In this document: one piece after another, positions 17,106 to 27,576 of the stretch
Position numbering within the stretch: position 1 is the stretch's first letter
Layout of the letters: the number at the start of each line of letters is the position of its first letter
NCBI RefSeq assembly: GCF_019249295.1
Contig: NZ_JAESDH010000007.1
Coordinates: forward strand, 62,001 to 126,000
Source of the DNA: Alteromonas antoniana
Lineage (GTDB): Bacteria > Pseudomonadota > Gammaproteobacteria > Enterobacterales > Alteromonadaceae
Reading direction: 5' to 3'
DNA: 64,000 nt
The notes under the pieces: generated by a model
Seen by the model: the letters and a program-made list of their open reading frames with translations, nothing else
Told to the model about the DNA's origin: nothing
Databases searched by the model: none
Position numbers and translations under genes: made by a program

Positions 17106-18068
17106 TTACTTCACTTCCTGGCCCGCTGCCTGCTGGTCAGCGTGATAGCTTGAGCGAACCATCGGTCCGCACGCGGCGTGACTAAAGCCAATAGATTTTG
17201 CGTACTCGCCAAGCGCATCAAACTCTTTAGGGTGCACATAGCGCTTTACCGGATAGTGGTGACGGCTGGGTTGGAGGTATTGACCCAGTGTCAGCATATC
17301 GACGCCATGCTCGCGCAGATCGCGTAACACACCTTCAATTTCTTCGTTTTCTTCACCCATTCCCATCATGAGTCCGGATTTGGTTCGGATGTCCGGGTGC
17401 TGCGCTTTAAATTTTTTCAGCAAATCCAGTGACCACTGGTAGTTTGCACCTGGCCGACATTCACGATATAGCCGCGGGATAGTCTCCAGATTGTGATTAA
17501 ATACATCCGGCACGCCTTGCTTGAAGATTTCAAGCGCACGGTCCATTCTGCCACGAAAATCCGGAACCAGAACTTCAATAGTCGTTTCCGGGCTATGTTC
17601 ACGAATGGCATTAATACAGTCAACGAAGTGTTGTGCACCGCCATCGCGAAGGTCGTCGCGATCAACCGAGGTGATAACGACGTAGCGCAGTTTCATTTCA
17701 GCGATTGTGGTTGCCAGTTTCAGTGGCTCCTCTGCGCTGGGTGGTAAAGGCTTACCATGAGCCACGTCACAGAAAGGGCAGCGACGTGTGCACACATCGC
17801 CAAGGATCATAAACGTCGCGGTCCCGTGGTTGAAGCACTCCGCCAGGTTAGGGCAGCTGGCTTCTTCACACACCGAATGCAGTTTATTTTTGCGCAGTGT
17901 CTTTTTGATGTGATCAATACGATCCGTTGTGCGCGGCAACTTGATTTTAATCCATTCCGGTTTACGCAGCATTTCCTCTTTTTCAGTAGGAACAATGGTG
18001 ACCGGAATATGCTTAACTTTTTCGTCATCGCGGAGTTTGACTCCGGCTTTAGGTCGTGCGTTACTCAT
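17106..18068 (-). CDS. lipA: Lipoyl synthase
   Basis: Radical-SAM enzyme that inserts two sulfur atoms into protein-bound octanoyl groups to make lipoyl cofactors of 2-oxoacid dehydrogenases and the glycine cleavage system. Both iron-sulfur cluster motifs are present: C67, C72, C78 for the auxiliary cluster and CTRRCPFC (C93, C97, C100) for the radical-SAM cluster. The C-terminal RSSYHADQQ carries the conserved Ser ligand. The start ATG at 18068 gives 320 residues, the family length; an open frame to 18164 adds 32 unrelated residues. It overlaps lipB by 8 bp. Confidence 0.96.
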   Translation of the reverse strand: MSNARPKAGVKLRDDEKVKHIPVTIVPTEKEEMLRKPEWIKIKLPRTTDRIDHIKKTLRKNKLHSVCEEASCPNLAECFNHGTATFMILGDVCTRRCPFCDVAHGKPLPPSAEEPLKLATTIAEMKLRYVVITSVDRDDLRDGGAQHFVDCINAIREHSPETTIEVLVPDFRGRMDRALEIFKQGVPDVFNHNLETIPRLYRECRPGANYQWSLDLLKKFKAQHPDIRTKSGLMMGMGEENEEIEGVLRDLREHGVDMLTLGQYLQPSRHHYPVKRYVHPKEFDALGEYAKSIGFSHAACGPMVRSSYHADQQAAGQEVK

Positions 18069-18717
18069 CAAAACCTTCTTTATATAGTGTGTTCCGGATT
18101 GACAGCGCGTCAAGCAGCTTATCAACCAGAGCAGGGCCTGCATCGGCCAGAGAATCAACGGCACCTAACCGGGCGGTATCAATCATTTCCATACCCGCAT
18201 AGCCACAGGGATTAATTCGCTGAAAGGGCTCGAGGTCCATATTAACATTTAGTGCCAGCCCATGAAATGAGCAGCCACGTCGAATTCGAAGCCCCAGTGA
18301 GCAGACTTTCTTCTCATCGACATAGACCCCAGGCGCATCTTTCTTTGCGTAGGCGTGTATGTTGCTATCTTCAAGCAGAGCTATCACCGCATTCTCCATC
18401 GCTGTAACCAGATGGCGCACGCCCAGCTTTCGTCGTTTAATATCCAGCAGAAGATAGACAACCTGCTGACCGGGCCCGTGATAGGTTACCTGTCCACCGC
18501 GGTCTACCTGAACCACCGGAATGTCGCCCGGCATCAGAATGTGTTCGGCTTTACCTGCCTGTCCCTGAGTAAACACCGGATCATGCTCGACCAGCCAAAT
18601 TTCATCGGTTACGGTGTCGTCACGGGTATCCGTCATTGCCTGCATTTTTTGCCAGACTGGCTCATAGGCCTGTCTGCCCAGCTGGCGAATGATCAGTACA
18701 TCATCACTTGCTGTCAC
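18061..18717 (-). CDS. lipB: Octanoyl-[ACP]:protein N-octanoyltransferase
   Basis: Transfers octanoate from acyl carrier protein to lipoyl domains, the first step of lipoate assembly. The catalytic pair is visible: K137 in EKKVCSLG and C171 in NPCGYAG, with the [12 protein letters not shown] loop at about 73-84. The 218 residues are typical. The start is a GTG at 18717, directly abutting the ybeD stop, and the gene overlaps lipA, so ybeD-lipB-lipA are translated from one message. Confidence 0.95.
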   Translation of the reverse strand: MTASDDVLIIRQLGRQAYEPVWQKMQAMTDTRDDTVTDEIWLVEHDPVFTQGQAGKAEHILMPGDIPVVQVDRGGQVTYHGPGQQVVYLLLDIKRRKLGVRHLVTAMENAVIALLEDSNIHAYAKKDAPGVYVDEKKVCSLGLRIRRGCSFHGLALNVNMDLEPFQRINPCGYAGMEMIDTARLGAVDSLADAGPALVDKLLDALSIRNTLYKEGFDE

Positions 18718-18981
18718 TTACAGAACAACCCTTACCAGCTCAATTTTGGCCAGCTCTTCGTAGATGGTTTCCATATGCTCTTTGCTGGTAACGCGAACGC
18801 TGATAGAAATGGAATGGTAAGTTCCTTTGCTGCTTGGCTTCACGGCCGGTGAATAATCTCCCGGTGCATGTTCCTGCAGGCAGGCTACTACCTGATCGGG
18901 TAAATCTTCATGGGCTACACCCATTACTTTAAATGTCTGGTGCGTCGGAAATTCCAACAATTCATCAAAACGGGTATCCAT
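18718..18981 (-). CDS. ybeD: DUF493 family protein YbeD
   Basis: An 87-residue ferredoxin-like-fold protein of the YbeD/DUF493 family, the same length as in E. coli. The conserved blocks [16 protein letters not shown] and [11 protein letters not shown] are present. It has been proposed to regulate lipoate metabolism because of its constant linkage to lipB, but no activity is established. The start is the ATG at 18981 (MDTRFDELL); the ten extra residues upstream lack similarity. Confidence 0.92.
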   Translation of the reverse strand: MDTRFDELLEFPTHQTFKVMGVAHEDLPDQVVACLQEHAPGDYSPAVKPSSKGTYHSISISVRVTSKEHMETIYEELAKIELVRVVL

Positions 18982-19007
18982 CAGATATCCTTGGTAGAAG
19001 TATAAAT

Positions 19008-19041
19008 ACAAAAACGGCCGGATTGTATCAAATCTGGCCGT
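19008..19041 (-). terminator. Terminator after dacA
   Basis: Read on the minus strand, an ACGGCC...GGCCGT stem with an A/T-rich inner part is followed by TTTTTGTATTT. It lies 96 bp beyond the dacA stop and just before the ybeD start, separating dacA from ybeD-lipB-lipA. Confidence 0.75.
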
Positions 19042-19136
19042 CCCTGAACCAGAGCCTGTATCGCTTATGTATTCAAAAATGTACTAAACACTGAACACAT
19101 GACAACGAATGCTCTGCAGATTGTCAGCGGGGTGAA

Positions 19137-20330
19137 TTATCCTTCAAAGCCCAGTTGTAACAACAACCAGTCCCAAATACGGTCAAAGAAGCTGCCTTCC
19201 TGCACTTCCTGTAGCGTTACTAATGGATAGGTCGCTACGTCGTCACCCTCAAGCTGAATGTAAAGCGTGCCAACCACCTGGCCTTTCGCCAGCGGAGCTT
19301 CAAGCTTTTTGTCTAGCTCAAAGTTGGCCTCCAGGTTCTTAGCCTGTCCGCGGGGAATGGTAATGGGGGTAGATTGATTAATTCCAAGGTCTACCGTCTC
19401 TCTGTCGCCCATGTAGATACGGTGGGCGACAAAGCTTTCACCCGCTTTGTAAGGCGTGACCGTTTCGTAGAAGCGGAAGCCATATCGCAGCAGCTTTTTA
19501 TTTTCGACTTTGCGGGCACGCTCGCTGTCAGTTCCCATAACTACAGAGATAAGGCGCATATCACCTTGCTCTGCTGAGGTGATCAGGCTGTAGCCGGCGT
19601 CAGAGGTATGACCGGTTTTAATGCCGTCTACATTCAGACTTTTGTCCCACAACAGGCTGTTGCGGTTATATTGTTTAATGCCGTTGTAGGTGAATTCTTT
19701 TTCACTGTAAATTTTGTACATTTCAGGCGTTTCTTCAATTAAGGCCTGAGATAGGATTGCCATGTCTCTTGGTGACGTGTAGTGATCCGGGTCGTGAAGG
19801 CCGTGGCTGTTCACAAAGTGGCTGGCGGTCATACCCAGCGACTGCGCATGGGCATTCATCATACTGGCAAACGCACTTTCAGAGCCCGCAATGTGCTCTG
19901 CCATCGCCACACAGGCGTCATTGCCAGATTGCACGACGATACCGCGCAGTAAGTCCGTAACTTTAACTTTCGTTCCCACCTCGATAAACATTTTCGAGGA
20001 GTCTGGAAATTTCTTCGCCCAGGCATTTTCAGAAATGGTTACTTCGTCATTTAACGAGATATTACCGGCCTGCAACTCTTTACCAATCACATAAATGGTC
20101 ATGATTTTTGTCAGACTGGCGGGCGCCAATTGCATGTCCGCATTTTGTTCAGCAATTAACTGACCGGTATTGTAATCCATCAGCACGAAGCCTTTGGCTG
20201 CTACACCCGGTGGCGGTGGCGTTACCACAGCCGCTGATGCAGTAAATGTGAAAGCTGCCAACAACATAGTGAGCATGGCAATAACATGGGAGAAGGCAGT
20301 TTTTTTAGCGCAGTTTAATTTTTTGTACAT
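19137..20330 (-). CDS. dacA: D-alanyl-D-alanine carboxypeptidase (PBP5/6)
   Basis: Periplasmic low-molecular-mass penicillin-binding protein that trims the terminal D-Ala from peptidoglycan stem peptides. A signal peptide (about 1-34) is followed by the active-site motifs SLTK (S72-K75), SGN (S135-N137) and KTG (238-240). The C-terminal beta domain ends in an amphipathic helix (RIWDWLLLQLGFEG) that anchors it to the outer face of the inner membrane. The 397 residues are usual for the family. Downstream of rlpA in the cell-elongation cluster. Confidence 0.95.
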   Translation of the reverse strand: MYKKLNCAKKTAFSHVIAMLTMLLAAFTFTASAAVVTPPPPGVAAKGFVLMDYNTGQLIAEQNADMQLAPASLTKIMTIYVIGKELQAGNISLNDEVTISENAWAKKFPDSSKMFIEVGTKVKVTDLLRGIVVQSGNDACVAMAEHIAGSESAFASMMNAHAQSLGMTASHFVNSHGLHDPDHYTSPRDMAILSQALIEETPEMYKIYSEKEFTYNGIKQYNRNSLLWDKSLNVDGIKTGHTSDAGYSLITSAEQGDMRLISVVMGTDSERARKVENKKLLRYGFRFYETVTPYKAGESFVAHRIYMGDRETVDLGINQSTPITIPRGQAKNLEANFELDKKLEAPLAKGQVVGTLYIQLEGDDVATYPLVTLQEVQEGSFFDRIWDWLLLQLGFEG

Positions 20331-20614
20331 GATTATATTTACTGTTCTACCGTAATACTAAAGGTTAGTGATGATAGGGAATTCTATCGTAAGCCCCGTG
20401 TTTGGACTAGGCGAAACACAAAAAGTTTAACTGATTGGCAACAGAACGCGAGTGTTTGGCGTTAATGACCCGGATAAGTCAGCCAAACGCCATATTGCTG
20501 CCACCATTCCTTGTCCCGGCTGCTTTTGAAAGGCTTATCCTTACTCATTTGGTCTGTGGCCTTTCTACACCTTATTGGCTGACTTTGCGAATGCCTGCAA
20601 AAAAGCAAAACGTG

Positions 20615-21466
20615 TTACAGGGCTTCTTCGACGGTGTAAGCTCCCGGATAGCCATTGGTTTTTAACTCATCCAGCAGCATTTTTACCTGGAAACGGTCAC
20701 TCAGGGGGCCCAGTCTCAGTTTATAGATATTATCTACCAGAGGAATTTGTGCCGGTACCTGGTAAAGCGAAGATAAGACCTGAGAAATGGACTTTGCCCG
20801 TTCAATATCCGAAAGCGCAGCTACCTGTATAAAGGTGGCGGTAGACGTGGTGTCGGACCTGGTATCGTTTCTGGCTGGCACGATACCGGCGTACTCTTCA
20901 TAAGTCACGGTAGGGTTCTTACCCACGGTCACATTGTTGTTTTCATCAAAATGAATGACTTCCAGCTTTACCTGTGTCGTACCGTGTTGGTGGTAGTCTA
21001 GTTTCATTGCCGCGGCATAAGATAAATCAATAATGCGATTGTCGTGAAAGGGGCCTCGGTCATTGACTCTGACGATAGCCTGTTTGCCATTTGACAGGTT
21101 GGTTACCCGCACAAATGAAGGCAGTGGTAGTGTTTTGTGTGCTGCTGTCATGGCGAACATATTATAGGTTTCGCCATTTGACGTGAGGTGGCCATGAAAT
21201 TTCTGACCATACCAGGAGGCATACCCAGTTTGCTCGAAGCCTTTGCCATCCTGCATCGGGAAATAGCGTTTACCCAGAACTTCGTAAGGGCGACTGTTAA
21301 ACTTGCGATAGGGCTCATACTTTGGCACGGCATCAATCATAGCCGGAGGGGCGTGGGTGTACGCCGGCGCTGAATCCTGACGCTGTTTATATCTGCCTTG
21401 AGGCGCTGACTGACAACCGGACAACACCAGAGAGAGTAACGAAACGAGAAGAATTAATCTGAACAT
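20615..21466 (-). CDS. rlpA: Septal ring lytic transglycosylase / lipoprotein RlpA
   Basis: Outer-membrane lipoprotein with a lipobox at LSGC (C18), a double-psi beta-barrel domain (about 80-170; ASWYGQKFHG, RVNDRGPFHDNRIIDLSYAAA) and a C-terminal SPOR domain (about 205-283) that binds denuded glycan. In Pseudomonas the family cleaves such glycan strands at the septum; the catalytic Glu/Asp region is conserved here. Its start overlaps the rodA stop by one base (TAATG), so it is translated with rodA and mrdA. Confidence 0.93.
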   Translation of the reverse strand: MFRLILLVSLLSLVLSGCQSAPQGRYKQRQDSAPAYTHAPPAMIDAVPKYEPYRKFNSRPYEVLGKRYFPMQDGKGFEQTGYASWYGQKFHGHLTSNGETYNMFAMTAAHKTLPLPSFVRVTNLSNGKQAIVRVNDRGPFHDNRIIDLSYAAAMKLDYHQHGTTQVKLEVIHFDENNNVTVGKNPTVTYEEYAGIVPARNDTRSDTTSTATFIQVAALSDIERAKSISQVLSSLYQVPAQIPLVDNIYKLRLGPLSDRFQVKMLLDELKTNGYPGAYTVEEAL

Positions 21467-22581
21467 TACCGTGATAAAAACCGTTTCTGCGTACCAATTG
21501 CCATCAGAATGCCAAATCCTGCCATCAATGTCACCATGGAGGTTCCCCCATAGCTGACAAGGGGCAGGGGAACGCCGACCACTGGAAGCAGACCGGATAC
21601 CATGCCCATATTGACGAAGACATAGACAAAGAATGTCAGCGTAATACTTCCGGCCAGCAACTTGCTGTAAGCGTCCTGTGCCCGCGCGGCGATTATGAGC
21701 CCCCGCAATATGATAAACAAATAGATCGCCAGTAAACCCAGTACGCCTAATAAGCCAAACTCTTCACTGAATACCGCAAAAATAAAATCAGTGTGACGCT
21801 CGGGAAGAAACTCCAGTTGTGACTGTGTACCCTGCAGCCAGCCTTTGCCGTCTACGCCGCCTGAGCCAATTGCAATTTTTGACTGGATGATGTGGTAACC
21901 GGCCCCCAGCGGATCGCTCTCAGGGTTCAGGAATGTGGTCACGCGTTGCTTCTGGTATTCCTGCATAAGGAAAAACCACATAATTGGCGCAAAAGCACCA
22001 ATAGCGACTGCCACCAGGCCAATAAGCTTCCAGCTCATGCCAGCAAGGAAAATGGCAAACACTCCTGAGCTTGCGATTAGCAGCGACGTGCCGAGGTCTG
22101 GTTGTTTCGCGATTAAGATGGTCGGCACCACCACAAGCGCGAATCCCGTTCCTATCTGCAGCATTTTTGGCGGCAACGTAAACTTACTGATGTACCACGC
22201 TACCATCATGGGCACTGCTAGTTTCATAAGCTCAGAAGGCTGAAAGCGGATAAAGCCCAGATCCAGCCAGCGTTGAGCCCCTTTACCGATATCTCCGAAT
22301 ACCAGTACAGCAATCAGCATCAGCAAGCCGACGGCATAGGCATAGATAGACAAGCGGCGGTACGCCATCGGCGGAATTTGCGCCATACCCACCATCACAA
22401 TAATCGCCACACCCAGACGGGTGTATTGGCGTTCCATTTGGCCCGGGTCCTGTCCGGAGGCGGAATAAAGTGTAATCAGCCCCACCGCCATCAGTGCGAG
22501 CAGCCCAAGGAACAAAACGCCATCAATGTGGATGCGTTGCAGAAAGCTACTCTGATTTGCTTTTAATGTATTTTTTTTCAT
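21466..22581 (-). CDS. rodA: Rod-shape SEDS glycosyltransferase RodA
   Basis: Polytopic inner-membrane peptidoglycan polymerase of the elongasome, working with PBP2. About ten transmembrane helices are visible, with SEDS signatures near the C-terminus ([17 protein letters not shown]) and [12 protein letters not shown] in the middle. The Asp of the loop [17 protein letters not shown] is conserved. The 371 residues match the family. It overlaps mrdA by 4 bp and rlpA by 1 bp. Also called mrdB. Confidence 0.96.
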   Translation of the reverse strand: MKKNTLKANQSSFLQRIHIDGVLFLGLLALMAVGLITLYSASGQDPGQMERQYTRLGVAIIVMVGMAQIPPMAYRRLSIYAYAVGLLMLIAVLVFGDIGKGAQRWLDLGFIRFQPSELMKLAVPMMVAWYISKFTLPPKMLQIGTGFALVVVPTILIAKQPDLGTSLLIASSGVFAIFLAGMSWKLIGLVAVAIGAFAPIMWFFLMQEYQKQRVTTFLNPESDPLGAGYHIIQSKIAIGSGGVDGKGWLQGTQSQLEFLPERHTDFIFAVFSEEFGLLGVLGLLAIYLFIILRGLIIAARAQDAYSKLLAGSITLTFFVYVFVNMGMVSGLLPVVGVPLPLVSYGGTSMVTLMAGFGILMAIGTQKRFLSR

Positions 22582-24494
22582 TCGCTCACATCCCCGGAAG
22601 ACGGTGTGTCAGCAAGCGCGGGAACGGGTTGGATAAATTCGCGGTCACGAAAATAAAAGTCCATCATCTGGCGGGCTACTGGCGCGGCATGTGAGCTACC
22701 CCCTCCGGCGTTTTCTATCACAACGGTAATTGAGATTTCAGGGTCGTCAAATGGCGCAAAGCCAACGTACATCGCATTATCCCTGAGGCGCTCATCAACT
22801 TCATCCTCTTCGTATTTTTCGTTTTGCCCAATGGAGAAAAGCTGAGCCGTCCCGGTTTTGCCTCCTGACTCGTATGGCGTATCTTTAAACGCATGACGAG
22901 CCGTACCTTCTTCGCCATGAACCACATCGTGCATAGCATCTAATACAATATCCCAGTTTTTGGGCTCGGAAATTTGTAGTGGACGCAGCGATTTTAGCGG
23001 CTCCAGCTCTACCTGTCCCTGTTCATAACGGAAACCTCGCAATAACTGCGGTACATAGCGTTCACCACGATTTACCAGCGTATTCATGGAGTGGGTTAGC
23101 TGAATAGGTGTCGTGGTCCAGAAACTTTGCCCGATACCTACCGGGATGGTGTCACCTATGTACCAGGGTTGATTGAACCTGGCTCGCTTCCAGCCCCGGC
23201 TGGGCATGTTGGCATCAGATTCTTCATACAAATCTATGCCGGTGAATTCGCCGAACCCAAACTCAAACATGGCTTCACTGATTTTATCGATACCTAACTG
23301 ATAAGCCAGATCATAATAAAAGGTATCGCAGGACACTTCGATTGCCTTGCTGACATTGACTTCGCCGTGCCCCCAGCGTTTCCAGTCCCGCCAGACGTGG
23401 CTGACATTCGGAAGGCGATATCTGCCGGTGTCGTTAATCGTTGTGTCGATATTAATAACATCCTGTTCAAGACCGAGCAGGGCAAGGTGAGGCTTAATGG
23501 TTGATGCTGGCGGGTATTGCCCCTGCGTTGCGCGGTTTATCAGCGGGCGATCCGGCGAGTTGAGCAGTGCGGAGTAATTCTTTCTGCTGATGCCATGCAC
23601 AAACAGATTAGGATCGTAGCTGGGGCTGGAGTACATGGCCAGAACACCACCAGTATCCGTTGACGTGATCACAATGGTGCCGCGGCCGCCGTCAAGCGCT
23701 TTCTGTGCGGCAAGTTGCATCTCGATATCAATATTGAGTACCAAATCTTTCCCGGGCACTGGTGGGTCTGTGCTTAACACACGAATAATTCTGCCCTGAT
23801 TGTTTACTTCAACCTGTTGATAGCCCACGCTGCCGTGCAGCAGGTCTTCATGGTATTTTTCGATCCCTAGCTTACCAATATCGTGGGTGGCGGCATAATT
23901 GGCCTCCTGGCCAGCCTCGACCAGCTTTTGCAGGTCCTTTTTGTTGATTTTTGCAACATAGCCCAACACATGGGTAAGCGCGTCTTTAAAGGGATAGTGA
24001 CGCGATAGCCGCGCTTCTATAGAGACCCCCGGAAAGCGGTGCTGTTGTGCAGAGAACAGGGCCACTTCCTCTTCGGTTAATTGCGTGCGAAGCGCAACAG
24101 GCTTGAAACGCCGTTGTCCGCGAAGTGTGGAATAAAACGACTCTTTTTCTTCCAGAGTGATGGACATTAGCGTGGTCAGCGCTTCCATGGTTTCATCCAG
24201 GTTATCAATTTGTTCGGGTATTACTTCCAGGCTGAAAACGGGGCGGTTTTCTGCCAGTAACACGCCATTGCGATCGTAAATCAGCCCGCGGTTAGGGGCA
24301 ATCGGCAGCACCTTTATCCGGTTACCGTTGGAGCGCGTCTGATAATCATCATATTGCTTTACCTGCAACACGTAGAGGTTGCTCAGGACAATACCAAGCA
24401 TAGCCACAACAATCAGAAACGCTATCGTCGCACGGCGGGCGAACAGATTCGCCTCGGCGCTGTGATCTCTGATTAGCTGGCGTTTTGCTGGCAT
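22578..24494 (-). CDS. mrdA: Penicillin-binding protein 2, elongasome transpeptidase
   Basis: Class B PBP that crosslinks peptidoglycan during cell elongation with RodA. A single N-terminal transmembrane anchor (about 22-45) is followed by the dimerisation domain and the transpeptidase domain with STIK (S331-K334), SCD (388-390) and KTG (546-548). SCD in place of SxN is the normal PBP2 variant. The 638 residues are typical. It lies 3 bp after rlmH and overlaps rodA by 4 bp. Confidence 0.96.
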   Translation of the reverse strand: MPAKRQLIRDHSAEANLFARRATIAFLIVVAMLGIVLSNLYVLQVKQYDDYQTRSNGNRIKVLPIAPNRGLIYDRNGVLLAENRPVFSLEVIPEQIDNLDETMEALTTLMSITLEEKESFYSTLRGQRRFKPVALRTQLTEEEVALFSAQQHRFPGVSIEARLSRHYPFKDALTHVLGYVAKINKKDLQKLVEAGQEANYAATHDIGKLGIEKYHEDLLHGSVGYQQVEVNNQGRIIRVLSTDPPVPGKDLVLNIDIEMQLAAQKALDGGRGTIVITSTDTGGVLAMYSSPSYDPNLFVHGISRKNYSALLNSPDRPLINRATQGQYPPASTIKPHLALLGLEQDVINIDTTINDTGRYRLPNVSHVWRDWKRWGHGEVNVSKAIEVSCDTFYYDLAYQLGIDKISEAMFEFGFGEFTGIDLYEESDANMPSRGWKRARFNQPWYIGDTIPVGIGQSFWTTTPIQLTHSMNTLVNRGERYVPQLLRGFRYEQGQVELEPLKSLRPLQISEPKNWDIVLDAMHDVVHGEEGTARHAFKDTPYESGGKTGTAQLFSIGQNEKYEEDEVDERLRDNAMYVGFAPFDDPEISITVVIENAGGGSSHAAPVARQMMDFYFRDREFIQPVPALADTPSSGDVSE

Positions 24495-24497
24495 GAC

Positions 24498-24968
24498 TTA
24501 TTCCCGGTGGTAAGGGTGGTTTTGGGTAACAGACCATGCCCGGTAAAGGCTTTCTGTCACGATGATCCTGACTAAAGGGTGGGGCAGGGTGAGTGCGGAA
24601 AGTGACCATTTCTGTTCCGATACAGCGATGCAGTCAGGTGCCAGCCCCTCAGGCCCGCCAATCAGCAAACTGACGTCTCTGCCGTCCATCTTCCAGCTAT
24701 CCAGTTGTTTTGCGAGTGTTGGGGTGTCCCACGGTTTGCCAGTGACTTCCAGGGTGACGATGCGGTTGCCTTTGGGAACAGCAGCCAGCATTTGCTCTCC
24801 CTCTTTTTGCAGGATCCTGGGAATATCGGCATTTTTGCCACGTTTTCCCGCTGCAATTTCGGTAAATGACACAGGCAAGTCAGAAGGAAACCGGCGAATA
24901 AATTCGTCAGTTCCCTGTGCGACCCAGGCGGGCATTTTGGTTCCTACTGCTACGATTTGAATTCGCAA
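24498..24968 (-). CDS. rlmH: 23S rRNA pseudouridine-1915 N3-methyltransferase RlmH
   Basis: SPOUT-class SAM methyltransferase that modifies m3-pseudouridine 1915 in helix 69 of 23S rRNA. The 156 residues match the E. coli length. The knot motifs LIGGPEG and [18 protein letters not shown] are visible, and the C-terminal HPYHRE is conserved. It sits between rsfS and mrdA, its usual place in gammaproteobacteria. Confidence 0.96.
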   Translation of the reverse strand: MRIQIVAVGTKMPAWVAQGTDEFIRRFPSDLPVSFTEIAAGKRGKNADIPRILQKEGEQMLAAVPKGNRIVTLEVTGKPWDTPTLAKQLDSWKMDGRDVSLLIGGPEGLAPDCIAVSEQKWSLSALTLPHPLVRIIVTESLYRAWSVTQNHPYHRE

Positions 24969-25025
24969 GGTACAACCGTCCTGTTTTGCTGTAGTGACGC
25001 TAACTAAAGAAGCGTGAGAAGGTGG

Positions 25026-25343
25026 TTAAGACCAGAGCTTTTCTAATTGGTAAAAGTCGCGGGTCTCATCCTGCATAACATGCAAAATAACATCCCCTAA
25101 ATCAACCAGCACCCATTCGCCGGACTCTTTGCCTTCAACATTACTTGCTGGATGACCTTCCTGCTTTGCTTTGACCATGACATTCTCAGCAATGGATATC
25201 ACATGGCGCTTTGAGTTTCCGGAACAAATTACCATAGTATCGGTAATTGTTGATTTGCCTTTTACATCCAGCGCCACGACGTCGCGCCCTTTCATATCGT
25301 CGATTTTGTCAATCACGAACTGTTTGAGTTGTAGACTCTCCAA
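25026..25343 (-). CDS. rsfS: Ribosomal silencing factor RsfS
   Basis: Binds ribosomal protein L14 and blocks joining of the subunits when nutrients run low. The 105-residue protein has the family blocks KGRDVVALDV, TMVICSGNS and GEWVLVDLGDVILHVM. It is 14 bp downstream of nadD, which is its near-universal neighbour. The ATG at 25343 has GAGGAGA just upstream. Confidence 0.96.
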   Translation of the reverse strand: MESLQLKQFVIDKIDDMKGRDVVALDVKGKSTITDTMVICSGNSKRHVISIAENVMVKAKQEGHPASNVEGKESGEWVLVDLGDVILHVMQDETRDFYQLEKLWS

Positions 25344-25357
25344 AAGTTCTCCTCGTG

Positions 25358-26026
25358 TTACTCGGTTATTTGATAAAGCTGATGTTTGTAAATATAGTCG
25401 ATGACGTCTGGCTCAAGCCATTCTTTTGCCAAAGACGCTGTCTCGTTTCTGGTTGTGCCGGCGATTGCCTCACGTAGCGCAGTTGAAGAAACCGTGTGTA
25501 GTGTGGTATCGGCAAAATAAATGCTGCCGCCCGGTTTGCCCGACATAATATCAGGTTCATACTCGCGGCGCGCGTCGATAAACGCGGTCAACTCTGCTGA
25601 CAGCGCAACGTTACCGTCTGTGCGTCTCATCACAGTGAGGTGACAGTAATCTGTAAGCTGTTGCCATTCATGCCAGGACGGCAGATTATACAGTGAATCG
25701 TATCCAATCAAAAAATAAACTGTGGCCTTTGGGTGTTGCCGGCGCAACTCACGAAGGGTTTGCACCGTGTAAGAAGGTGAGGGAAGCGACAGTTCAATAA
25801 GCTCCGGATACAGCAACGCCGATTGCTTACATACGGCCTGAACCATATTTACTCTGTGCTTTTCGTCAATGCCACCCACGCATTTATGAGGAGGAAGTTT
25901 GCACGGCATCAGCCCAAGACGGCTCACGCCAATTTCCTTAATGGCTTCCAGTGCGGGGCCGATATGGCCCTTGTGCGGCGGGTTGAATGTCCCGCCGAGA
26001 AGTGCCAGAGAGGTGTTATGAATCAT
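25358..26026 (-). CDS. nadD: Nicotinate-nucleotide adenylyltransferase
   Basis: Forms nicotinic acid adenine dinucleotide from NaMN and ATP in NAD synthesis. The nucleotidyltransferase motif GGTFNPPHKGH lies near the N-terminus and the second motif SSTALREAI near residue 185. I use the ATG at 26026 (222 residues); the in-frame TTG at 26035 adds three residues. The start lies within the 3' end of holA (11-bp overlap). Confidence 0.95.
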   Translation of the reverse strand: MIHNTSLALLGGTFNPPHKGHIGPALEAIKEIGVSRLGLMPCKLPPHKCVGGIDEKHRVNMVQAVCKQSALLYPELIELSLPSPSYTVQTLRELRRQHPKATVYFLIGYDSLYNLPSWHEWQQLTDYCHLTVMRRTDGNVALSAELTAFIDARREYEPDIMSGKPGGSIYFADTTLHTVSSTALREAIAGTTRNETASLAKEWLEPDVIDYIYKHQLYQITE

Positions 26027-27053
26027 GACCGGCAAGTAAAGGTAAATGCGTCAGCGGCACGCCGAGAAATAACATACACAAATGGCATAACTTAATAAAT
26101 GGCCTGGCGATGGTTTGCTGTTTAAACTGAAAATCGGCCAGTTGCAATTGGTCGCGAATATGACTGAGGTTATCCGGTGTCAGCCGTGACAGTGCAGCCT
26201 GGTAAAACCCTTGTCGGTTTCGCCATATTCCGTGACGTTGCCACTGCACTGTCTCGCCGTTTTGCTGTTGCTGCTTAAGCGTCCACAGGGTTTGCCATTC
26301 ACGGACCAGTGCCCAGATCACGATATTCGGCTCAATCCCCTCGCTCTCCAGGCGATACAGCATTTTTACGCAGCGCTGCTGCTCGCCGTTGAGCATGACA
26401 TCAATAAGCTGGAATACATTAAAGCGCGACTGATCCACCATCGCAGCTTCCAGTTGTGATTCATCGATACTTGAGGCGGGGTAGAGCAGAGATAATTTAT
26501 CAATTTCCTGCTTTGCTGCCAGCAGGTTGCCTTCACAGAATTCCGCAATCAGACGTACGCCTGCCGGTGACACACGTAACTGGTGATGCGAGAGTTGCTC
26601 CTGGATCCAGCTATGCAGCTGTTTACCTTCCAGCGGATAGCACAGACTGTGAACGCCAATAGCATCCAGCGCTTTGAACCATTTTCCCTTCTGAACATCC
26701 TTGCCAATGCGCGGGCCGTGCACTAGCAGCAGCGTCTCGTCACTGAGTCCGCTGGCAACATCCTGCAAGATTTTACTGCCTTCAGTACCGGGTTTGCCCG
26801 TGGGCAACTCCAGTTCAATCAGTTTCTTATCGGAAAATAAGGACATCGCCTGAGTGGCATCGAGAAGATGGTTCCAGCTGAACTCTTTGTCAGCAACCAG
26901 CACTGTTCGCTCGTCAAAACCAGCCTCGCGGGCCCGATCGCGAATGCGTTGGATCATATCGAATTTCTGCTGCGGCTCGTCACCAAAGATGAGGTAACAG
27001 GGCTTTAACCCTGACTGCAAATCCTGAGCGAAACGGTTTGGGTACACCTGCAT
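26016..27053 (-). CDS. holA: DNA polymerase III subunit delta
   Basis: Clamp-loader subunit that opens the beta clamp during replication. The N-terminus (MQVYPNRF...YLIFGDEP) aligns with E. coli HolA, which favours the ATG at 27053 (345 residues) over the TTG at 27065. Typical delta-family helical segments are present throughout (LLLVHGPRIGKD, ISWIQEQ-like region, FQLIDVMLNGE). Located 4 bp after lptE and upstream of nadD, the standard order. Confidence 0.95.
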   Translation of the reverse strand: MQVYPNRFAQDLQSGLKPCYLIFGDEPQQKFDMIQRIRDRAREAGFDERTVLVADKEFSWNHLLDATQAMSLFSDKKLIELELPTGKPGTEGSKILQDVASGLSDETLLLVHGPRIGKDVQKGKWFKALDAIGVHSLCYPLEGKQLHSWIQEQLSHHQLRVSPAGVRLIAEFCEGNLLAAKQEIDKLSLLYPASSIDESQLEAAMVDQSRFNVFQLIDVMLNGEQQRCVKMLYRLESEGIEPNIVIWALVREWQTLWTLKQQQQNGETVQWQRHGIWRNRQGFYQAALSRLTPDNLSHIRDQLQLADFQFKQQTIARPFIKLCHLCMLFLGVPLTHLPLLAGHDS

Positions 27054-27057
27054 GGCG

Positions 27058-27576
27058 CTATTCAACCACCGTCATGGTACGTGGTGCCTGACTGGGAAGA
27101 CGCCGGATGATTCGGTCTGCGGCTTCTTCGCGCATTTCCTGAAGTACCAGTTCAAGTTCGCGGGATTTAGCCAGAACCTGATCAGGATCATCCTGATAGT
27201 CCCTGAGTACTTCAAAGTAAGCGCTGACGGCTTCTGCATCCGGAAATTGAACCACATACTTTACGCCATAAATCAGTTCGTATTCTGCGACTTGCCCTGT
27301 GGGGTAAACAGATAACAACCGGCGTTCCAGTGACTCTGGTAAAATACGCACCAGTACTGTGCTGTCGGCGCTCTGCAGCTCGCTTTCTCTTATCCCATTG
27401 ATATCGTACACGTCGAGGCGCGCTAACAAGGCGCGAGCCAGCGGAGAATGGGCCCGCACAGAGCCCACCGCCACCTGATTAACAGTTTCAGGAAGGGCCT
27501 GACTTCCCCGCAACTGAAATCCGCAACCCGCTAGCAGCAGGCTGCAGAGAAAGGGAATTAGCAGTAAGCGGCCCAT
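27058..27576 (-). CDS. lptE: LPS-assembly lipoprotein LptE
   Basis: Outer-membrane lipoprotein that plugs the LptD barrel and helps insert lipopolysaccharide. The lipobox is LLLAGC (C18), followed by GFQLRG, the family start of the mature protein. The 172 residues are normal. Its start overlaps the leuS stop by one base. Confidence 0.94.
   Translation of the reverse strand: MGRLLLIPFLCSLLLAGCGFQLRGSQALPETVNQVAVGSVRAHSPLARALLARLDVYDINGIRESELQSADSTVLVRILPESLERRLLSVYPTGQVAEYELIYGVKYVVQFPDAEAVSAYFEVLRDYQDDPDQVLAKSRELELVLQEMREEAADRIIRRLPSQAPRTMTVVE

Noticed and set aside
20454-20488. GTTTGGC/GCCAAAC repeat between dacA and rlpA as a terminator
   Set aside because: The loop is 21 bases long and no T-run follows on either strand.
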